Source: Escherichia sp. E4742 (GTDB taxonomy: Bacteria > Pseudomonadota > Gammaproteobacteria > Enterobacterales > Enterobacteriaceae). From it: a DNA stretch of 64,000 nucleotides. The notes beneath the pieces were generated by a model. That model was not told the DNA's origin and ran no database searches. It saw only the letters and a program-made list of their open reading frames with translations. How positions within the stretch are numbered: position 1 is the first letter of the stretch; the number at the start of each line of letters is the position of its first letter. This document shows, in pieces, positions 35,563 through 44,636 of this stretch. The stretch covers positions 2,232,001 through 2,296,000 of the forward strand of contig NZ_CP040443.1 of assembly GCF_005843885.1 (NCBI RefSeq), given 5' to 3'. The position numbers and the translations under genes are program-made.

Positions 35563-36699
35563 ATGGATCTGTTAATTGTTTTAACTTACGTGGCGCTGGC
35601 GTGGGCGGTCTTTAAAATCTTCCGCATTCCGGTGAATCAGTGGACGTTGGCGACGGCGGCGCTGGGTGGCGTATTCCTGGTGAGTGGCTTGATTTTATTG
35701 ATGAACTACAACCATCCTTACACTTTTACCGCGCAAAAGGCAGTGATAGCTATTCCTATCACACCACAGGTAACGGGGATCGTGACTGAAGTTACCGACA
35801 AAAATAATCAGCTTATTCAAAAGGGTGAAGTGCTTTTTAAGCTCGACCCGGTACGTTATCAGGCGCGGGTCGACAGACTTCAGGCTGATCTGATGACGGC
35901 GACGCATAACATCAAAACGCTGCGGGCGCAGCTCACTGAAGCGCAGGCTAACACCACTCAGGTTTCAGCGGAGCGCGATCGGCTGTTTAAAAATTATCAA
36001 CGTTACCTGAAAGGCAGCCAGGCGGCGGTGAATCCGTTCTCGGAACGTGATATCGACGACGCGCGGCAAAATTTTCTCGCGCAGGATGCGTTAGTGAAAG
36101 GCTCGGTGGCGGAGCAGGCACAGATCCAGAGCCAGCTCGACAGCATGGTCAACGGCGAGCAGTCGCAGATTGTCAGCTTAAGGGCGCAACTGACCGAAGC
36201 GAAATATAACCTTGAGCAGACCGTCATTCGCGCGCCGAGCAACGGCTACGTTACTCAGGTACTGATCCGCCCAGGTACATACGCAGCTGCCTTGCCGTTA
36301 CGTCCGGTGATGGTCTTCATCCCTGAGCAAAAACGGCAAATCGTCGCCCAGTTCCGGCAAAACTCGCTGTTACGTCTGAAACCCGGTGATGATGCGGAAG
36401 TCGTATTTAACGCTCTGCCGGGGCAGGTATTTCACGGCAAACTGACCAGCATCTTGCCGGTGGTGCCTGGCGGTTCGTATCAGGCGCAGGGGGTACTGCA
36501 ATCATTGACGGTTATACCCGGAACGGACGGTGTGCTGGGAACCATTGAACTCGACCCTAACGCTGATATCGACGCCTTACCCGACGGTATCTACGCCCAG
36601 GTAGCAGTTTACTCCGACCATTTCAGCCATGTTTCGGTGATGCGGAAGGTACTGCTGAGAATGACCAGTTGGATGCATTATCTTTATTTGGATCATTGA
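35563..36699 (+). CDS. yibH: HlyD/EmrA-type membrane fusion protein YibH
   Basis: Periplasmic adaptor-like protein of 378 residues anchored by one or two N-terminal membrane spans (through about 48). It shows the split biotinyl-lipoyl motif (ITPQVTGIVTEVTDKNNQLIQKGEVLF near 66-92 and VIRAPSNGYVTQVLIRPGTY near 223-242) around a helical hairpin, then a beta-barrel domain. No ATPase or outer-membrane channel gene is adjacent. Substrate unknown. It is the paralogue of yiaV at 52667, same length and ending in the same FSHVSVMRKVLLRMTSW signature. Confidence 0.9.
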   Translation: MDLLIVLTYVALAWAVFKIFRIPVNQWTLATAALGGVFLVSGLILLMNYNHPYTFTAQKAVIAIPITPQVTGIVTEVTDKNNQLIQKGEVLFKLDPVRYQARVDRLQADLMTATHNIKTLRAQLTEAQANTTQVSAERDRLFKNYQRYLKGSQAAVNPFSERDIDDARQNFLAQDALVKGSVAEQAQIQSQLDSMVNGEQSQIVSLRAQLTEAKYNLEQTVIRAPSNGYVTQVLIRPGTYAAALPLRPVMVFIPEQKRQIVAQFRQNSLLRLKPGDDAEVVFNALPGQVFHGKLTSILPVVPGGSYQAQGVLQSLTVIPGTDGVLGTIELDPNADIDALPDGIYAQVAVYSDHFSHVSVMRKVLLRMTSWMHYLYLDH

Positions 36700-36711
36700 G
36701 GGGGAAGGGGG

Positions 36712-36775
36712 CAGGGTAAGATTACGAAAGTCCGCTCCCCGCAAGGACTGACGCCAGATAGTTTCTGTCCATAGC
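36712..36775 (-). mobile_element. 3' terminal remnant of an older H-repeat
   Basis: Begins with the ISAs1 terminal repeat CAGGGTAAGAT and, read on the minus strand, encodes the last residues of the transposase (MDRNYLASVLAGSGLS then stop). It is separated from the rest of its element (38077-38418) by the insertion of an intact copy; the last ten bases TGTCCATAGC (36766-36775) are the target duplication. Confidence 0.8.
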
Positions 36776-38066
36776 CAGGGCAAGATTACGAAAGCCCGCA
36801 CCCCGCAAGGACTGACGCGAGGTAGCCTCTGTCCATGGCTGCTTTTCGCATCTTACGTCTTAGCCCTGCCTTGAATACCTTATGATTCGTCAAAATATTA
36901 ATCGCAATATGTCTTATCCCTGAAAATAATTCCGCTGCGTTCCCTCTTCTTATTTTGCAGTCATCTTCATTCATTACCACGTCCAGACGCCAGTGCAGCT
37001 TATTCTCCACATGCCAGTGATTTCGGATCGCTGTCGCAAACTTCTCTGCGCTTAAATCAGCAGAGCTGATATAATATCTGACCATCATTTCTGGCTCTTT
37101 CTTTTTTTCTGCTATTATTGAGCGAAATGAGACTGCCACGCATAATTTTTTCAGCCCTTTCCATTCAAACGTGAAATCAATAAGATCATCAGGGACGTCG
37201 CAAACAAGATGAAGACGGGTTTCTTCTCTACCGTGACTCTTTTCACTAATTGCGTAACTGTCATGCTCTGGATTATTTAATTCTTTCAGTGGGAATTTTT
37301 CCTCGAAGGCTTTATTTAGCCGTCCCTGGTTTCCTTTTACAGCGAATAAATAATCACCTCCCTGTTTTTGTATCTTCTCTGCAATATCTTTCTGGCAACC
37401 CATCGCATCAGTTGTGATGATTTTTCCTTTAATATCCAACATGTTAAGAAGTTCAGGGATAGCTGTAATCTCATTAGATTTCTCATCCGTCTTGATCTGT
37501 CCGATGACCAGACTGCGCATTGTTGAGAACGCACTAATGACATGAATCGCTCCCCTGCGGCGACTCTTGTCATAAGAGTGCCGGAGCGTTTTTCCATCAA
37601 TTGCAATGACGTCTTTATCATCTGAAGAATGACAATCACGCATCCAGTTAATAAAGCACTCATGAAACTTTGCAGGGCTGATACAGGATACAACTCTGGC
37701 AATGGTATCGTGAACAGGAATACCATTTTCAAAATCACCATATTGTTTTAAAAAATCGAGATGAGTTTCCCCAAAATCCTCTATATCTTCCCAACCTTCT
37801 GCACCAGAAATAACGGCGCAAATAGTCAACAGTAGAATATCCGACAATTTATGTTCCACTTTCCAGGCTTGTCTGTAATCGGGGATAACAGAAATATGTT
37901 CCATCAATTTTTTAAGTTCCATTTTGTTCTCCTTAATTATGTAAGGAGTATTTGATCATGTATAAGCAATAAAAAACAGCTTTAGGTAATGAGGAATGTC
38001 TCAATTATTGAACATAAAATGCGAATCATTTAGTACAAAAAATCAGCGTTACGTGATCTTTCCCTG
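36776..38066 (-). mobile_element. Intact H-repeat, ISAs1-family insertion sequence
   Basis: A 1291-bp element bounded by inverted ends CAGGGCAAGAT (left) and GATCTTTCCCTG (right, reverse complement CAGGGAAAGATC). It is flanked by perfect 10-bp direct repeats TGTCCATAGC at 36766-36775 and 38067-38076. It encodes one full-length transposase. The target was an earlier, internally deleted H-repeat. The duplication and the undamaged gene indicate a comparatively recent transposition. Confidence 0.9.
36786..37922 (-). CDS. ISAs1-family transposase (H-repeat protein)
   Basis: A 378-residue DDE transposase of the ISAs1 family, the H-repeat protein associated with Rhs loci. It has an N-terminal DDE_Tnp_1-associated domain (YRQAWKVEHKLSDILLLTICAVISGA), then VIAIDGKTLRHS with the first catalytic Asp, IITTDAMGCQ with the second, and the HWHVENKLHWRLDVVMNED block with the catalytic Glu. 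It is full length, unlike the two other copies nearby. Whether it is active cannot be shown here, but its flanking target duplication is consistent with self-mobilisation. Confidence 0.92.
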   Translation of the reverse strand: MELKKLMEHISVIPDYRQAWKVEHKLSDILLLTICAVISGAEGWEDIEDFGETHLDFLKQYGDFENGIPVHDTIARVVSCISPAKFHECFINWMRDCHSSDDKDVIAIDGKTLRHSYDKSRRRGAIHVISAFSTMRSLVIGQIKTDEKSNEITAIPELLNMLDIKGKIITTDAMGCQKDIAEKIQKQGGDYLFAVKGNQGRLNKAFEEKFPLKELNNPEHDSYAISEKSHGREETRLHLVCDVPDDLIDFTFEWKGLKKLCVAVSFRSIIAEKKKEPEMMVRYYISSADLSAEKFATAIRNHWHVENKLHWRLDVVMNEDDCKIRRGNAAELFSGIRHIAINILTNHKVFKAGLRRKMRKAAMDRGYLASVLAGCGLS

Positions 38067-38076
38067 TGTCCATAGC

Positions 38077-38418
38077 TGCTTCAAAATCACCATATTGCTT
38101 CAAAAAATCGAGATGTGTTTCCCCGAAATCCTCTATATCTTCCCAACCTTCTGCACCAGAAATAACGGCACAAATAGTCAACAGTAGAATATCTGACAAT
38201 TTATGCTCCACTTTCCAGGCTTGTCTGTAATCGGGGATAATAGAAATATGTTCCATCAATTTTTTAAGTTCCATTTTTTTCTCCTTAATTATGTAAGGAG
38301 TATTTGATCATGTATAAGCAATGGAAAACAGCTTTAGGTAATAAGGAATATCTCAATTATTGAATATTTAGTTCGAATTATTTAGTACAAAAAAGCAGCG
38401 TTGCGTGATCTTTCCCTG
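38077..38418 (-). pseudogene. Internally deleted H-repeat, 5' part
   Basis: Carries the first 65 codons of the same transposase (ATG at 38274), then joins directly to the AAMD codons close to the C-terminus; about 920 bp of the middle are gone. Together with 36712-36775 it once formed a compact element of about 406 bp with both inverted ends, a form that could be moved by a transposase supplied from another copy. The right end GATCTTTCCCTG is at 38407-38418. Confidence 0.8.
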
Positions 38419-38603
38419 CCCTTTATTCATAAACTCATGGATATGGTGATCAACGGTGGTCTGATGCAGGCGCAGAGCCTGAGTAATTATGACTGAATTT
38501 CAGCCTTCAGAAGCCAGAAGAATGGCTTTAATACAATCGCAGCCCCGCTTTTCACAACATTATGCTTATAATATGAAAAATATCTTGCCTTGCATCTTTG
38601 TGC
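38419..38603. other. Degenerate insertion-sequence or Rhs debris
   Basis: No intact gene. On the minus strand a short helix-turn-helix-like remnant can be read (ITQALRLHQTTVDHHIHEF) with an upstream stop, which looks like a transposase fragment of a different family. The piece lies between two H-repeat-type ends (38407-38418 and GATCTTTCCCTA at 38618-38629). Confidence 0.45.
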
Positions 38604-39080
38604 CTACGGCATTGGATGATCTTTCCCTAATCTCATAGTTTCTTTTAGTCTTTCAAGCCTTAGCAATTCAACTTCGGCTTTAATATAACCATGTGAGGCA
38701 GCCATTTTCAGCCAATTAATTGCATTATCTAAATTATAATATTTTAAATAGGAATCGTCCTCCTCTGAGGATAGAATCATAGCATAATTATATTGCGCTG
38801 TGATATTTCCTTGAGATGCAGCCCTTGCCAGATATTTAATTTGCTTGGGTATATTAAAGTAAACATATGTATAATATTGATGTAATCGATATGACGCATC
38901 ACCATCCCCGCCCTCAGATTTAATATCAAATTCATATCTTTGATTTTCACTTAAATTAAATGATTCAGATGTTGAGCTTATTTCAATGTTATGAAGTTTA
39001 ACAGTGGGGGGGGCACCTCCATATGAACCACAAGAGAAAAAGAAAATATTTGCAATCAGAATAAATAAAAAACGCTTCAT
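38604..39080 (-). CDS. YibG-like Sel1-repeat protein, candidate Rhs immunity protein
   Basis: A 158-residue exported protein with a signal peptide (MKRFLFILIANIFFFSCGS, possibly lipoprotein-type). It is followed by two Sel1-like TPR repeats (QIKYLARAASQGNITAQYNYAMIL and AINWLKMAASHGYIKAEVELLRL). It resembles K-12 YibG, which occupies the same place beside rhsA. It lies just after an orphan Rhs-type tail, the usual position for a cognate immunity gene; that function is an inference. The 3' end contains an H-repeat-like terminal sequence at 38618-38629, so the C-terminus may have been altered by an insertion or recombination event. Confidence 0.65.
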   Translation of the reverse strand: MKRFLFILIANIFFFSCGSYGGAPPTVKLHNIEISSTSESFNLSENQRYEFDIKSEGGDGDASYRLHQYYTYVYFNIPKQIKYLARAASQGNITAQYNYAMILSSEEDDSYLKYYNLDNAINWLKMAASHGYIKAEVELLRLERLKETMRLGKDHPMP

Positions 39081-39093
39081 GTTGCCACCTTTG

Positions 39094-39867
39094 TTATTTT
39101 ATATCACTTGGTCTCATAACTTTGCCAGGAGTGGAAGAAATGGGTTGGCCTGAAGGTCCAAACGTTATCCAGCGGCCCATATTATTACCAGTTATGACAT
39201 TATTACTTGTGTCAATTGCCGAGATATTATCCGTAAGTCCTGTTTGGATCGTATTAAAAAGAGGAGTATTATTATCCCACGTTACAGCGAATAAATAATC
39301 ACCTCCCTGTTTTTGTATCTTCTCTGCAATATCTTTCTGGCAACCCATCGCATCAGTTGTGATAATTTTTCCTTTAATATCCAACATGTTAAGAAGTTCA
39401 GGGATAGCTGTAATCTCATTAGATTTCTCATCCGTCTTGATCTGTCCGATGACCATACTGTGCATTGTTGAGAACGCACTAATGACATGAATCGCTCCCC
39501 TGCGGCGACTCTTGTCATAAGAGTGCCGGAGCGTTTTTCCATCAATTGCAATGACGTCTTTATCATCTGAAGAATGACAATCACGCATCCAGTTAATAAA
39601 GCACTCATGAAACTTTGCAGGGCTGATACAGGATACAACTCTGGCAATGGTATCGTGAACAGGAATACCATTTTCAAAATCACCATATTGTTTTAAAAAA
39701 TCGAGATGAGTTTCCCCAAAATCCTCTATATCTTCCCAACCTTCCGCACCAGAAATAACGGCACAAATAGTCAACAGTAGAATATCCGATAATTTATGTT
39801 CCACTTTCCAGGCTTGTCTGTAATCGGGGATAACAGAAATATGTTCCATCAATTTTTTAAGTTCCAT
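39094..39867 (-). pseudogene. In-frame fusion of truncated H-repeat transposase to an orphan Rhs-type tail
   Basis: Residues 1 to about 194 are the ISAs1 transposase N-terminal part, nearly identical to the intact copy up to GGDYLFAV. After the junction near 39286 the frame continues for about 63 unrelated residues (from TWDNNTPLFNT to PGKVMRPSDIK). The transposase lacks the last catalytic block and cannot be functional. The tail looks like the displaced C-terminus of an older Rhs protein, comparable in position to yibJ of K-12, but I do not recognise its domain. Whether the chimera is expressed is unknown. Confidence 0.6.
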
Positions 39868-40011
39868 TTTGTTCTCCTTAATTATGTAAGGAGTATTTGA
39901 TCATGTATAAGCAATAAAAAACAGCTTTAGGTAATGAGGAATGTCTCAATTTTTAAACATAAAATGCGAATTATTTAGTACAGAAAGTGTACTTCTGATG
40001 ATCTTTCCCTG
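39287..40011 (-). mobile_element. 3'-truncated H-repeat
   Basis: Third H-repeat copy, with its right end GATCTTTCCCTG at 40000-40011 and the same leader and transposase start as the intact copy. It is cut at about 39286, where Rhs-tail sequence begins. No left terminal repeat remains, so this truncated copy is immobile on its own. Confidence 0.8.
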
Positions 40012-40071
40012 GTCGGGCAGCCGGTTTCCCGCCGGGTCTGTTGCATACGGGATATCAATGTCCAGGTTACA
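40012..40071 (-). pseudogene. Rhs core fragment
   Basis: Read on the minus strand this short piece encodes NLDIDIPYATDPAGNRLP, a close match to NLDIRIPYATDPAGNRLP in the core of the complete Rhs gene (around 41890-41945). The DNA differs at many third positions, so it derives from another rhs lineage and is not a recent copy. Confidence 0.75.
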
Positions 40072-40098
40072 TATAATAATAAGAGCAATTAACTTAAT

Positions 40099-40425
40099 TT
40101 ATTTGTTTATAATGCGCTTACTTAATACAAACCATTGAATATACCCTCCTGACAGAAAATAAAGCCATATTATTATCGCCATAATATACTTACTATCAAT
40201 TCTTAAGCCAATAATGTCTGAAGCACTCCCTATAAATATTAGAGCGATAAAGAATACTATGCCTGTTGGAAAACATATTACCATCATTCCATAAGACATG
40301 AGACTAATTAACTCACTCACATCACGGGTGGAGTCTAATAGTGAAAGTCTATGCATGGAAAAGAATAGTATTAAAAGTGATAACGCCAGCCATATAGCTC
40401 TGAATGAAAAAATAATGCATTTCAT
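40099..40425 (-). CDS. Small polytopic membrane protein, candidate immunity to the Rhs tip
   Basis: A 108-residue hydrophobic protein with three probable membrane spans (about 6-24, 42-68 and 81-102) and a basic C-terminus (SKRIINK). No family was recognised. Its ATG overlaps the stop codon of the rhs gene (TAATG), so the two are translated together, as expected for an effector and its immunity protein. A membrane location would suit protection against a toxin acting in the periplasm or on the inner membrane. Immunity is inferred from position only. Confidence 0.6.
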   Translation of the reverse strand: MKCIIFSFRAIWLALSLLILFFSMHRLSLLDSTRDVSELISLMSYGMMVICFPTGIVFFIALIFIGSASDIIGLRIDSKYIMAIIIWLYFLSGGYIQWFVLSKRIINK

Positions 40426-43400
40426 TACATCACCCCGGTGAATACAAATCTAATAAAGCGTCCAATATTATTTCCGGAGCACTTCATCTTACATGTTTCT
40501 AAAGAATCATTAGACCAGTCTTGGCAGTTTTTAAATAGCCCTAAATTTATAGGTGTGAATATATCAGGCAATACAGAATAACGCGGTCTTACCTCTTTAA
40601 ACTTCCCTTTTAAACAGTTCTCCACACAACTATTATCGGTTTCAACGAGGTCACAACGGCCAGCAGATTCTTTTGTGTCATTACTTGCTTTACCAGGCCC
40701 CCATAGACCATCTCCTTTTGATTCTCCCCGTTGGTCTTGGCCACCACAAGTATAGTCCCCTTTACCATCTGGGACACAAAGATATTGATGATAGAACGGA
40801 TTCCCCCATATATCCGGCCCGCTTCTTTCACCAGTTCCACCCATTGAATGCAGTGGCTTAATGCATTTTAGTGTTTCTAATCCTAATGGATCTATATTTG
40901 AGATCGGATTCAACGGATACTGATAAAAATTCCATCCTCCCTTCAGCCCAATCGGATCCTGAGTGATATACCGCCCCTGCAGCGGGTCATAATAGCGGTG
41001 GCGGTTATAATACAGGCCGGACTCCTCATCATACTGCTGCCCCGGCAGGCGGATGAGCTGCTGCAGCTGCTGCGGGTTATCCTCACTCAGCAGGTTGCCC
41101 CATTCATCGTATTCTGCGTACCACGCTGTTGCCCCGTCAGGGCTGATAAGCGCCAGCGGCAGGCCGCGATGGTCGCAGTCGTACAGGTGGATTTTTCGCG
41201 CCGGCGTGTACACCGGGTCCATCTGGTTTTGCATCTGCTCCACCGTCAGGCCGCACTGTGCCAGCCAGCGGCGGCTTTCCTCACTCACCCGGTCAGCAAG
41301 GATTTCACTTTCCAGCCGGTCGAGCATCTGCACCAGCACCGGCGGGAACACCACATCACCACCGTCTTCACCGCCGGACTGCTGAAGGGCATCCGCCAGG
41401 CTGCGGCGCTGCGTTTTCACCAGTTCACCGGTGGCGGTTTCAACCCTGATGAGTGGCGTGAAACTTCCCGGCAGGTATACCGTCTGGATGCGGGTTCTGT
41501 CGTTCTGTATCGTGGTCAGCCGGTCGCCGTCCCAGCCATACCAGGTCACTTCCGGTTTCCGTGACAGCGACATCCAGCCCGTCAGGTCCCGTTCACGCCG
41601 CCACACCCGTTTTGCCACCCTGCGGCCCGGCGGGTCGTAAAGATAGCGACTTTCGACCAGCGGCTCTGCATATTGTGTCCGTGTGTAGTGCACCAGCCGG
41701 TGCCGGCTGTCGTAATGGTACCGGTGGGTCCGCTCATCATCCGTGCGGATAACCCCTTCCGGGATGAGGTCGGTTTTCTCCGTCAGCCTGCCGTGACGGT
41801 CATACCGGTAAAGGTAGTGAGCGTCACGGGCGATACGGTTATCCGGCCACATGCTGAGGGTGCTGTCCGGGTGCAGCTCCGGGTCGGGCAGGCGGTTACC
41901 TGCCGGGTCCGTGGCGTAAGGGATGCGGATATCCAGATTCGCTGCGGTGGTGTGGACGCCGGTCAGCCTGCCGGTGGCGCTGTAGCTGTAGCGCCGCGTC
42001 TGTCGCGGGCTGCTGATGCGGATGAGTTCGCCGTTGTCGTTCCAGGTGTAATCGCGGTCAGACAGCAGGCTGTTCAGGTGCTGGCTCTGTAACTGCCCGG
42101 CAGGGGTGTAAGCGGTGGTGAGTTCATAACGGCTGAAGCTGCGCAGCGTTTCCCGGTGCAGGCGGCCTTTACTGTCATATCCGCAATGCACCGCCATCCG
42201 GTGCCCTTCGCTGATATGGCTGATATCTGTCAGCCAGCCGCGTTCGTCATACTGCCACTGCTCTGCGGTTTCGCCATTCACGGTGCGGTGCGTGAGGCGG
42301 TCAGCGTCATCGTAATGCCAGAGGGTTATAAGCCCCTCATCCTCGCTGCGGGTAAGTTTACCGGTCAGGTCGTGGTGATAACGCTGTGTGCGACCGTCAA
42401 AGCCGGTTTCCTGTATCAGCCGGTCGAGTACATCGTAACGGAAGGTGGTGTGGCTGCCGTTTTCACTGGTCAGGCGGATGACCCGTCCGGCAGCATCGTA
42501 TTCCATACTGCGCGTCAGCCCGCCCTGCGTGGTGCGGATGGCCTTTCCCCACGCATCGTACTGTGCCCCGTTTCTGCTGCCGTCCGGCGCGATGATGGCG
42601 GTCAGGTCACCGGCTGTGTTGTATTCATACCGCGTTTCATGGCCCTGCGTGTCTTTCACAGCAATTAACTGTCCACGGCTGTCATATGCGCGGTACTGAC
42701 TCAGGCCTTCCTCGCGGTGCACCGCCGTCACCTGCCCGAAGCGGTCATGGTCATAACGGGTTACATAACCGGAACAGTCGGTGAAGGTCAGCAACTGACC
42801 GTAACGGCTCCACGTCATGGTTTTCCGGCTGCCGGTGGCATCTTCCGTTGCGCAGGGTAAGTCACTGTGTGGATTATCATAACGGTAGCGGGTGATATCG
42901 CCGTCAGGGGCAGTTTCCTGAATCAGACGGCCGAATTCATCATATTCCCGGCGTATTTCCAGCCCGTCAGGCCCGGTGGCTGACGTTAACTGGTTGTGGT
43001 GGTTATAGTAAAATGCCGATGCCCTGCCATCCGGCGTGGTGATGTGTGTGACAAGCCCCGTCACCACATCCGGGCTGTATTCTGTTACCCGGCCTGCGGC
43101 ATCTGTCTGTGCCTTAAGTCTGCCCACGGCGTCAAACTGACTCTGCGTGACGCTGCCGTCCGCGTGTTCCTTTTTCACCACCCGCTTCAGCCCGCCTTCG
43201 CCTGCGGTATGCAGGACTTCACGGCGGTCCAGGCTGTCGGTGATGGTGATGCGGTTTTTCTCATACTGATACGTGTAGCTTAAGCCTGCCGGGTTTAGCT
43301 GTTCTGTCACCCGCCCGTCGCTGTCGTAACGGTAACGGATTTCCGGTCGGCCTGCGTGACGGTGCGCCACCATCCGGCCCCGGTATTTATCATCGTAAGT

Positions 43401-44408
43401 AAAGCTGCGCACCTGTGTGCCGCTGCGGTCATACACCGCCGCCAGTTCGCCGCGCGGCGTCCAGCCATAGCGCACCAGCGGTGCGGCAGGTAAATTCTCC
43501 GGGTATTCCGGGTCGTGCGTCAGCCACACGGCAGACAGACGGATACCGTTATCCCGGCCATATTCCGTGTAGCCCGGCAGGGTATCAGGAAAAACGGACG
43601 GTTCCGCCCCGCCGGAAGTGGCCTGCTGCCGGGCCTCTTCTGCCCGCTGCGCCTGGCTGGTCAGTACCAGCCGGAAGTGACGCCCGGCCCCATCCGTCAC
43701 GCCGGTGATTTCGCCGCTGAATTCGCCGGCGGCTTCGCGGTGGAGCGTCTGTGTGCGCCCGAAGCGGTCCACCAGCCCGGTCAGCACCCGGTACGGCGGC
43801 AGCGGCGCGGGCAGCACCTCATCCGCCTCCGGCACCCGCTCACACCAGCCGAGCAGCCACCACGGTCCCTGCGGACTGTTCGTTGCCAGATAACGATGCG
43901 GACTTAAGCGGAGTTCTTCCGGCAGCGCCTGCCAGAGTGCGGCCAGCCGGTGGCCTTCCTCCAGTATCGCCACGCCGCCGCGCACCAGCCACAGTGATTC
44001 GCTGCGGCTGTAACCGTCCTCACCGGGAAACAGGTGCTCAAAATACAGGCTTCTGCCGCCGTTATCACTGAGTATCAGTGTGTTATCGCGCAGCTGTAAG
44101 AGGATATCCGCAGACATTTTCCAGCCGGGGCCGGGGAGCCCCACCGGCGCGGGCGTTTTTGTCCGGTAACTGCTGTAGGTGCGGGAGAGGATGAACGGCA
44201 GCGGGCCGGGCAGGGCGATGTCCGTCTCGCCGGGAAGGACTTTTGCGCCGAGCAGCGGATTGACCGGATGACCGGATGTCACCCCGCCGGGGCACACCGA
44301 ACAGGCCACGCCGGTGGGGGCACCGATGCGCACCCCGGCTGAACCCTGGACAATGCTACCGCCATACTGCGTCATGTCGCCCTGACGCGCCGCCGGTTTT
44401 CCGCTCAT
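40425..44408 (-). CDS. rhsA: Rhs polymorphic toxin protein at the rhsA locus
   Basis: A 1327-residue Rhs protein next to yibF, the rhsA position. The N-terminus (MSGKPAARQGDMTQYGG) carries a PAAR-like segment followed by the DUF6531-type LPGPLPFILSRTYSSYR. Residues about 320-1130 are tandem YD repeats (for example RYDSDGRVTEQLNPAG, EYDEFGRLIQE) that form the shell enclosing the toxin. The core ends with YYDPLQGRYITQDPIGLKGG and NPISNIDPLGL at about 1177. The variable C-terminal tip of 150 residues has nine cysteines and no domain I recognise. Such proteins are usually delivered by type VI secretion in competition between cells; delivery genes are not in this window. Confidence 0.88.
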   Translation of the reverse strand: MSGKPAARQGDMTQYGGSIVQGSAGVRIGAPTGVACSVCPGGVTSGHPVNPLLGAKVLPGETDIALPGPLPFILSRTYSSYRTKTPAPVGLPGPGWKMSADILLQLRDNTLILSDNGGRSLYFEHLFPGEDGYSRSESLWLVRGGVAILEEGHRLAALWQALPEELRLSPHRYLATNSPQGPWWLLGWCERVPEADEVLPAPLPPYRVLTGLVDRFGRTQTLHREAAGEFSGEITGVTDGAGRHFRLVLTSQAQRAEEARQQATSGGAEPSVFPDTLPGYTEYGRDNGIRLSAVWLTHDPEYPENLPAAPLVRYGWTPRGELAAVYDRSGTQVRSFTYDDKYRGRMVAHRHAGRPEIRYRYDSDGRVTEQLNPAGLSYTYQYEKNRITITDSLDRREVLHTAGEGGLKRVVKKEHADGSVTQSQFDAVGRLKAQTDAAGRVTEYSPDVVTGLVTHITTPDGRASAFYYNHHNQLTSATGPDGLEIRREYDEFGRLIQETAPDGDITRYRYDNPHSDLPCATEDATGSRKTMTWSRYGQLLTFTDCSGYVTRYDHDRFGQVTAVHREEGLSQYRAYDSRGQLIAVKDTQGHETRYEYNTAGDLTAIIAPDGSRNGAQYDAWGKAIRTTQGGLTRSMEYDAAGRVIRLTSENGSHTTFRYDVLDRLIQETGFDGRTQRYHHDLTGKLTRSEDEGLITLWHYDDADRLTHRTVNGETAEQWQYDERGWLTDISHISEGHRMAVHCGYDSKGRLHRETLRSFSRYELTTAYTPAGQLQSQHLNSLLSDRDYTWNDNGELIRISSPRQTRRYSYSATGRLTGVHTTAANLDIRIPYATDPAGNRLPDPELHPDSTLSMWPDNRIARDAHYLYRYDRHGRLTEKTDLIPEGVIRTDDERTHRYHYDSRHRLVHYTRTQYAEPLVESRYLYDPPGRRVAKRVWRRERDLTGWMSLSRKPEVTWYGWDGDRLTTIQNDRTRIQTVYLPGSFTPLIRVETATGELVKTQRRSLADALQQSGGEDGGDVVFPPVLVQMLDRLESEILADRVSEESRRWLAQCGLTVEQMQNQMDPVYTPARKIHLYDCDHRGLPLALISPDGATAWYAEYDEWGNLLSEDNPQQLQQLIRLPGQQYDEESGLYYNRHRYYDPLQGRYITQDPIGLKGGWNFYQYPLNPISNIDPLGLETLKCIKPLHSMGGTGERSGPDIWGNPFYHQYLCVPDGKGDYTCGGQDQRGESKGDGLWGPGKASNDTKESAGRCDLVETDNSCVENCLKGKFKEVRPRYSVLPDIFTPINLGLFKNCQDWSNDSLETCKMKCSGNNIGRFIRFVFTGVM

Positions 44409-44636
44409 CTGCTCATCCTTGTTTTATTGGGTTATTTGTCTGCTTCCAGGCAAAACCCTACCGACTTATAAGAAAGCCTTAAGTGAGATATCTGTCAGAT
44501 AAGAACAATTAGGAAAATATTTATATCACCATGATAAATATGTGCTTTCCTTAAAAATAACAAAATATCAACATTCCCTGCCTTTTTTCCAATCGCCAGG
44601 CCATACTGATATTTTTCCTCGCACAAAGGACTCGGC

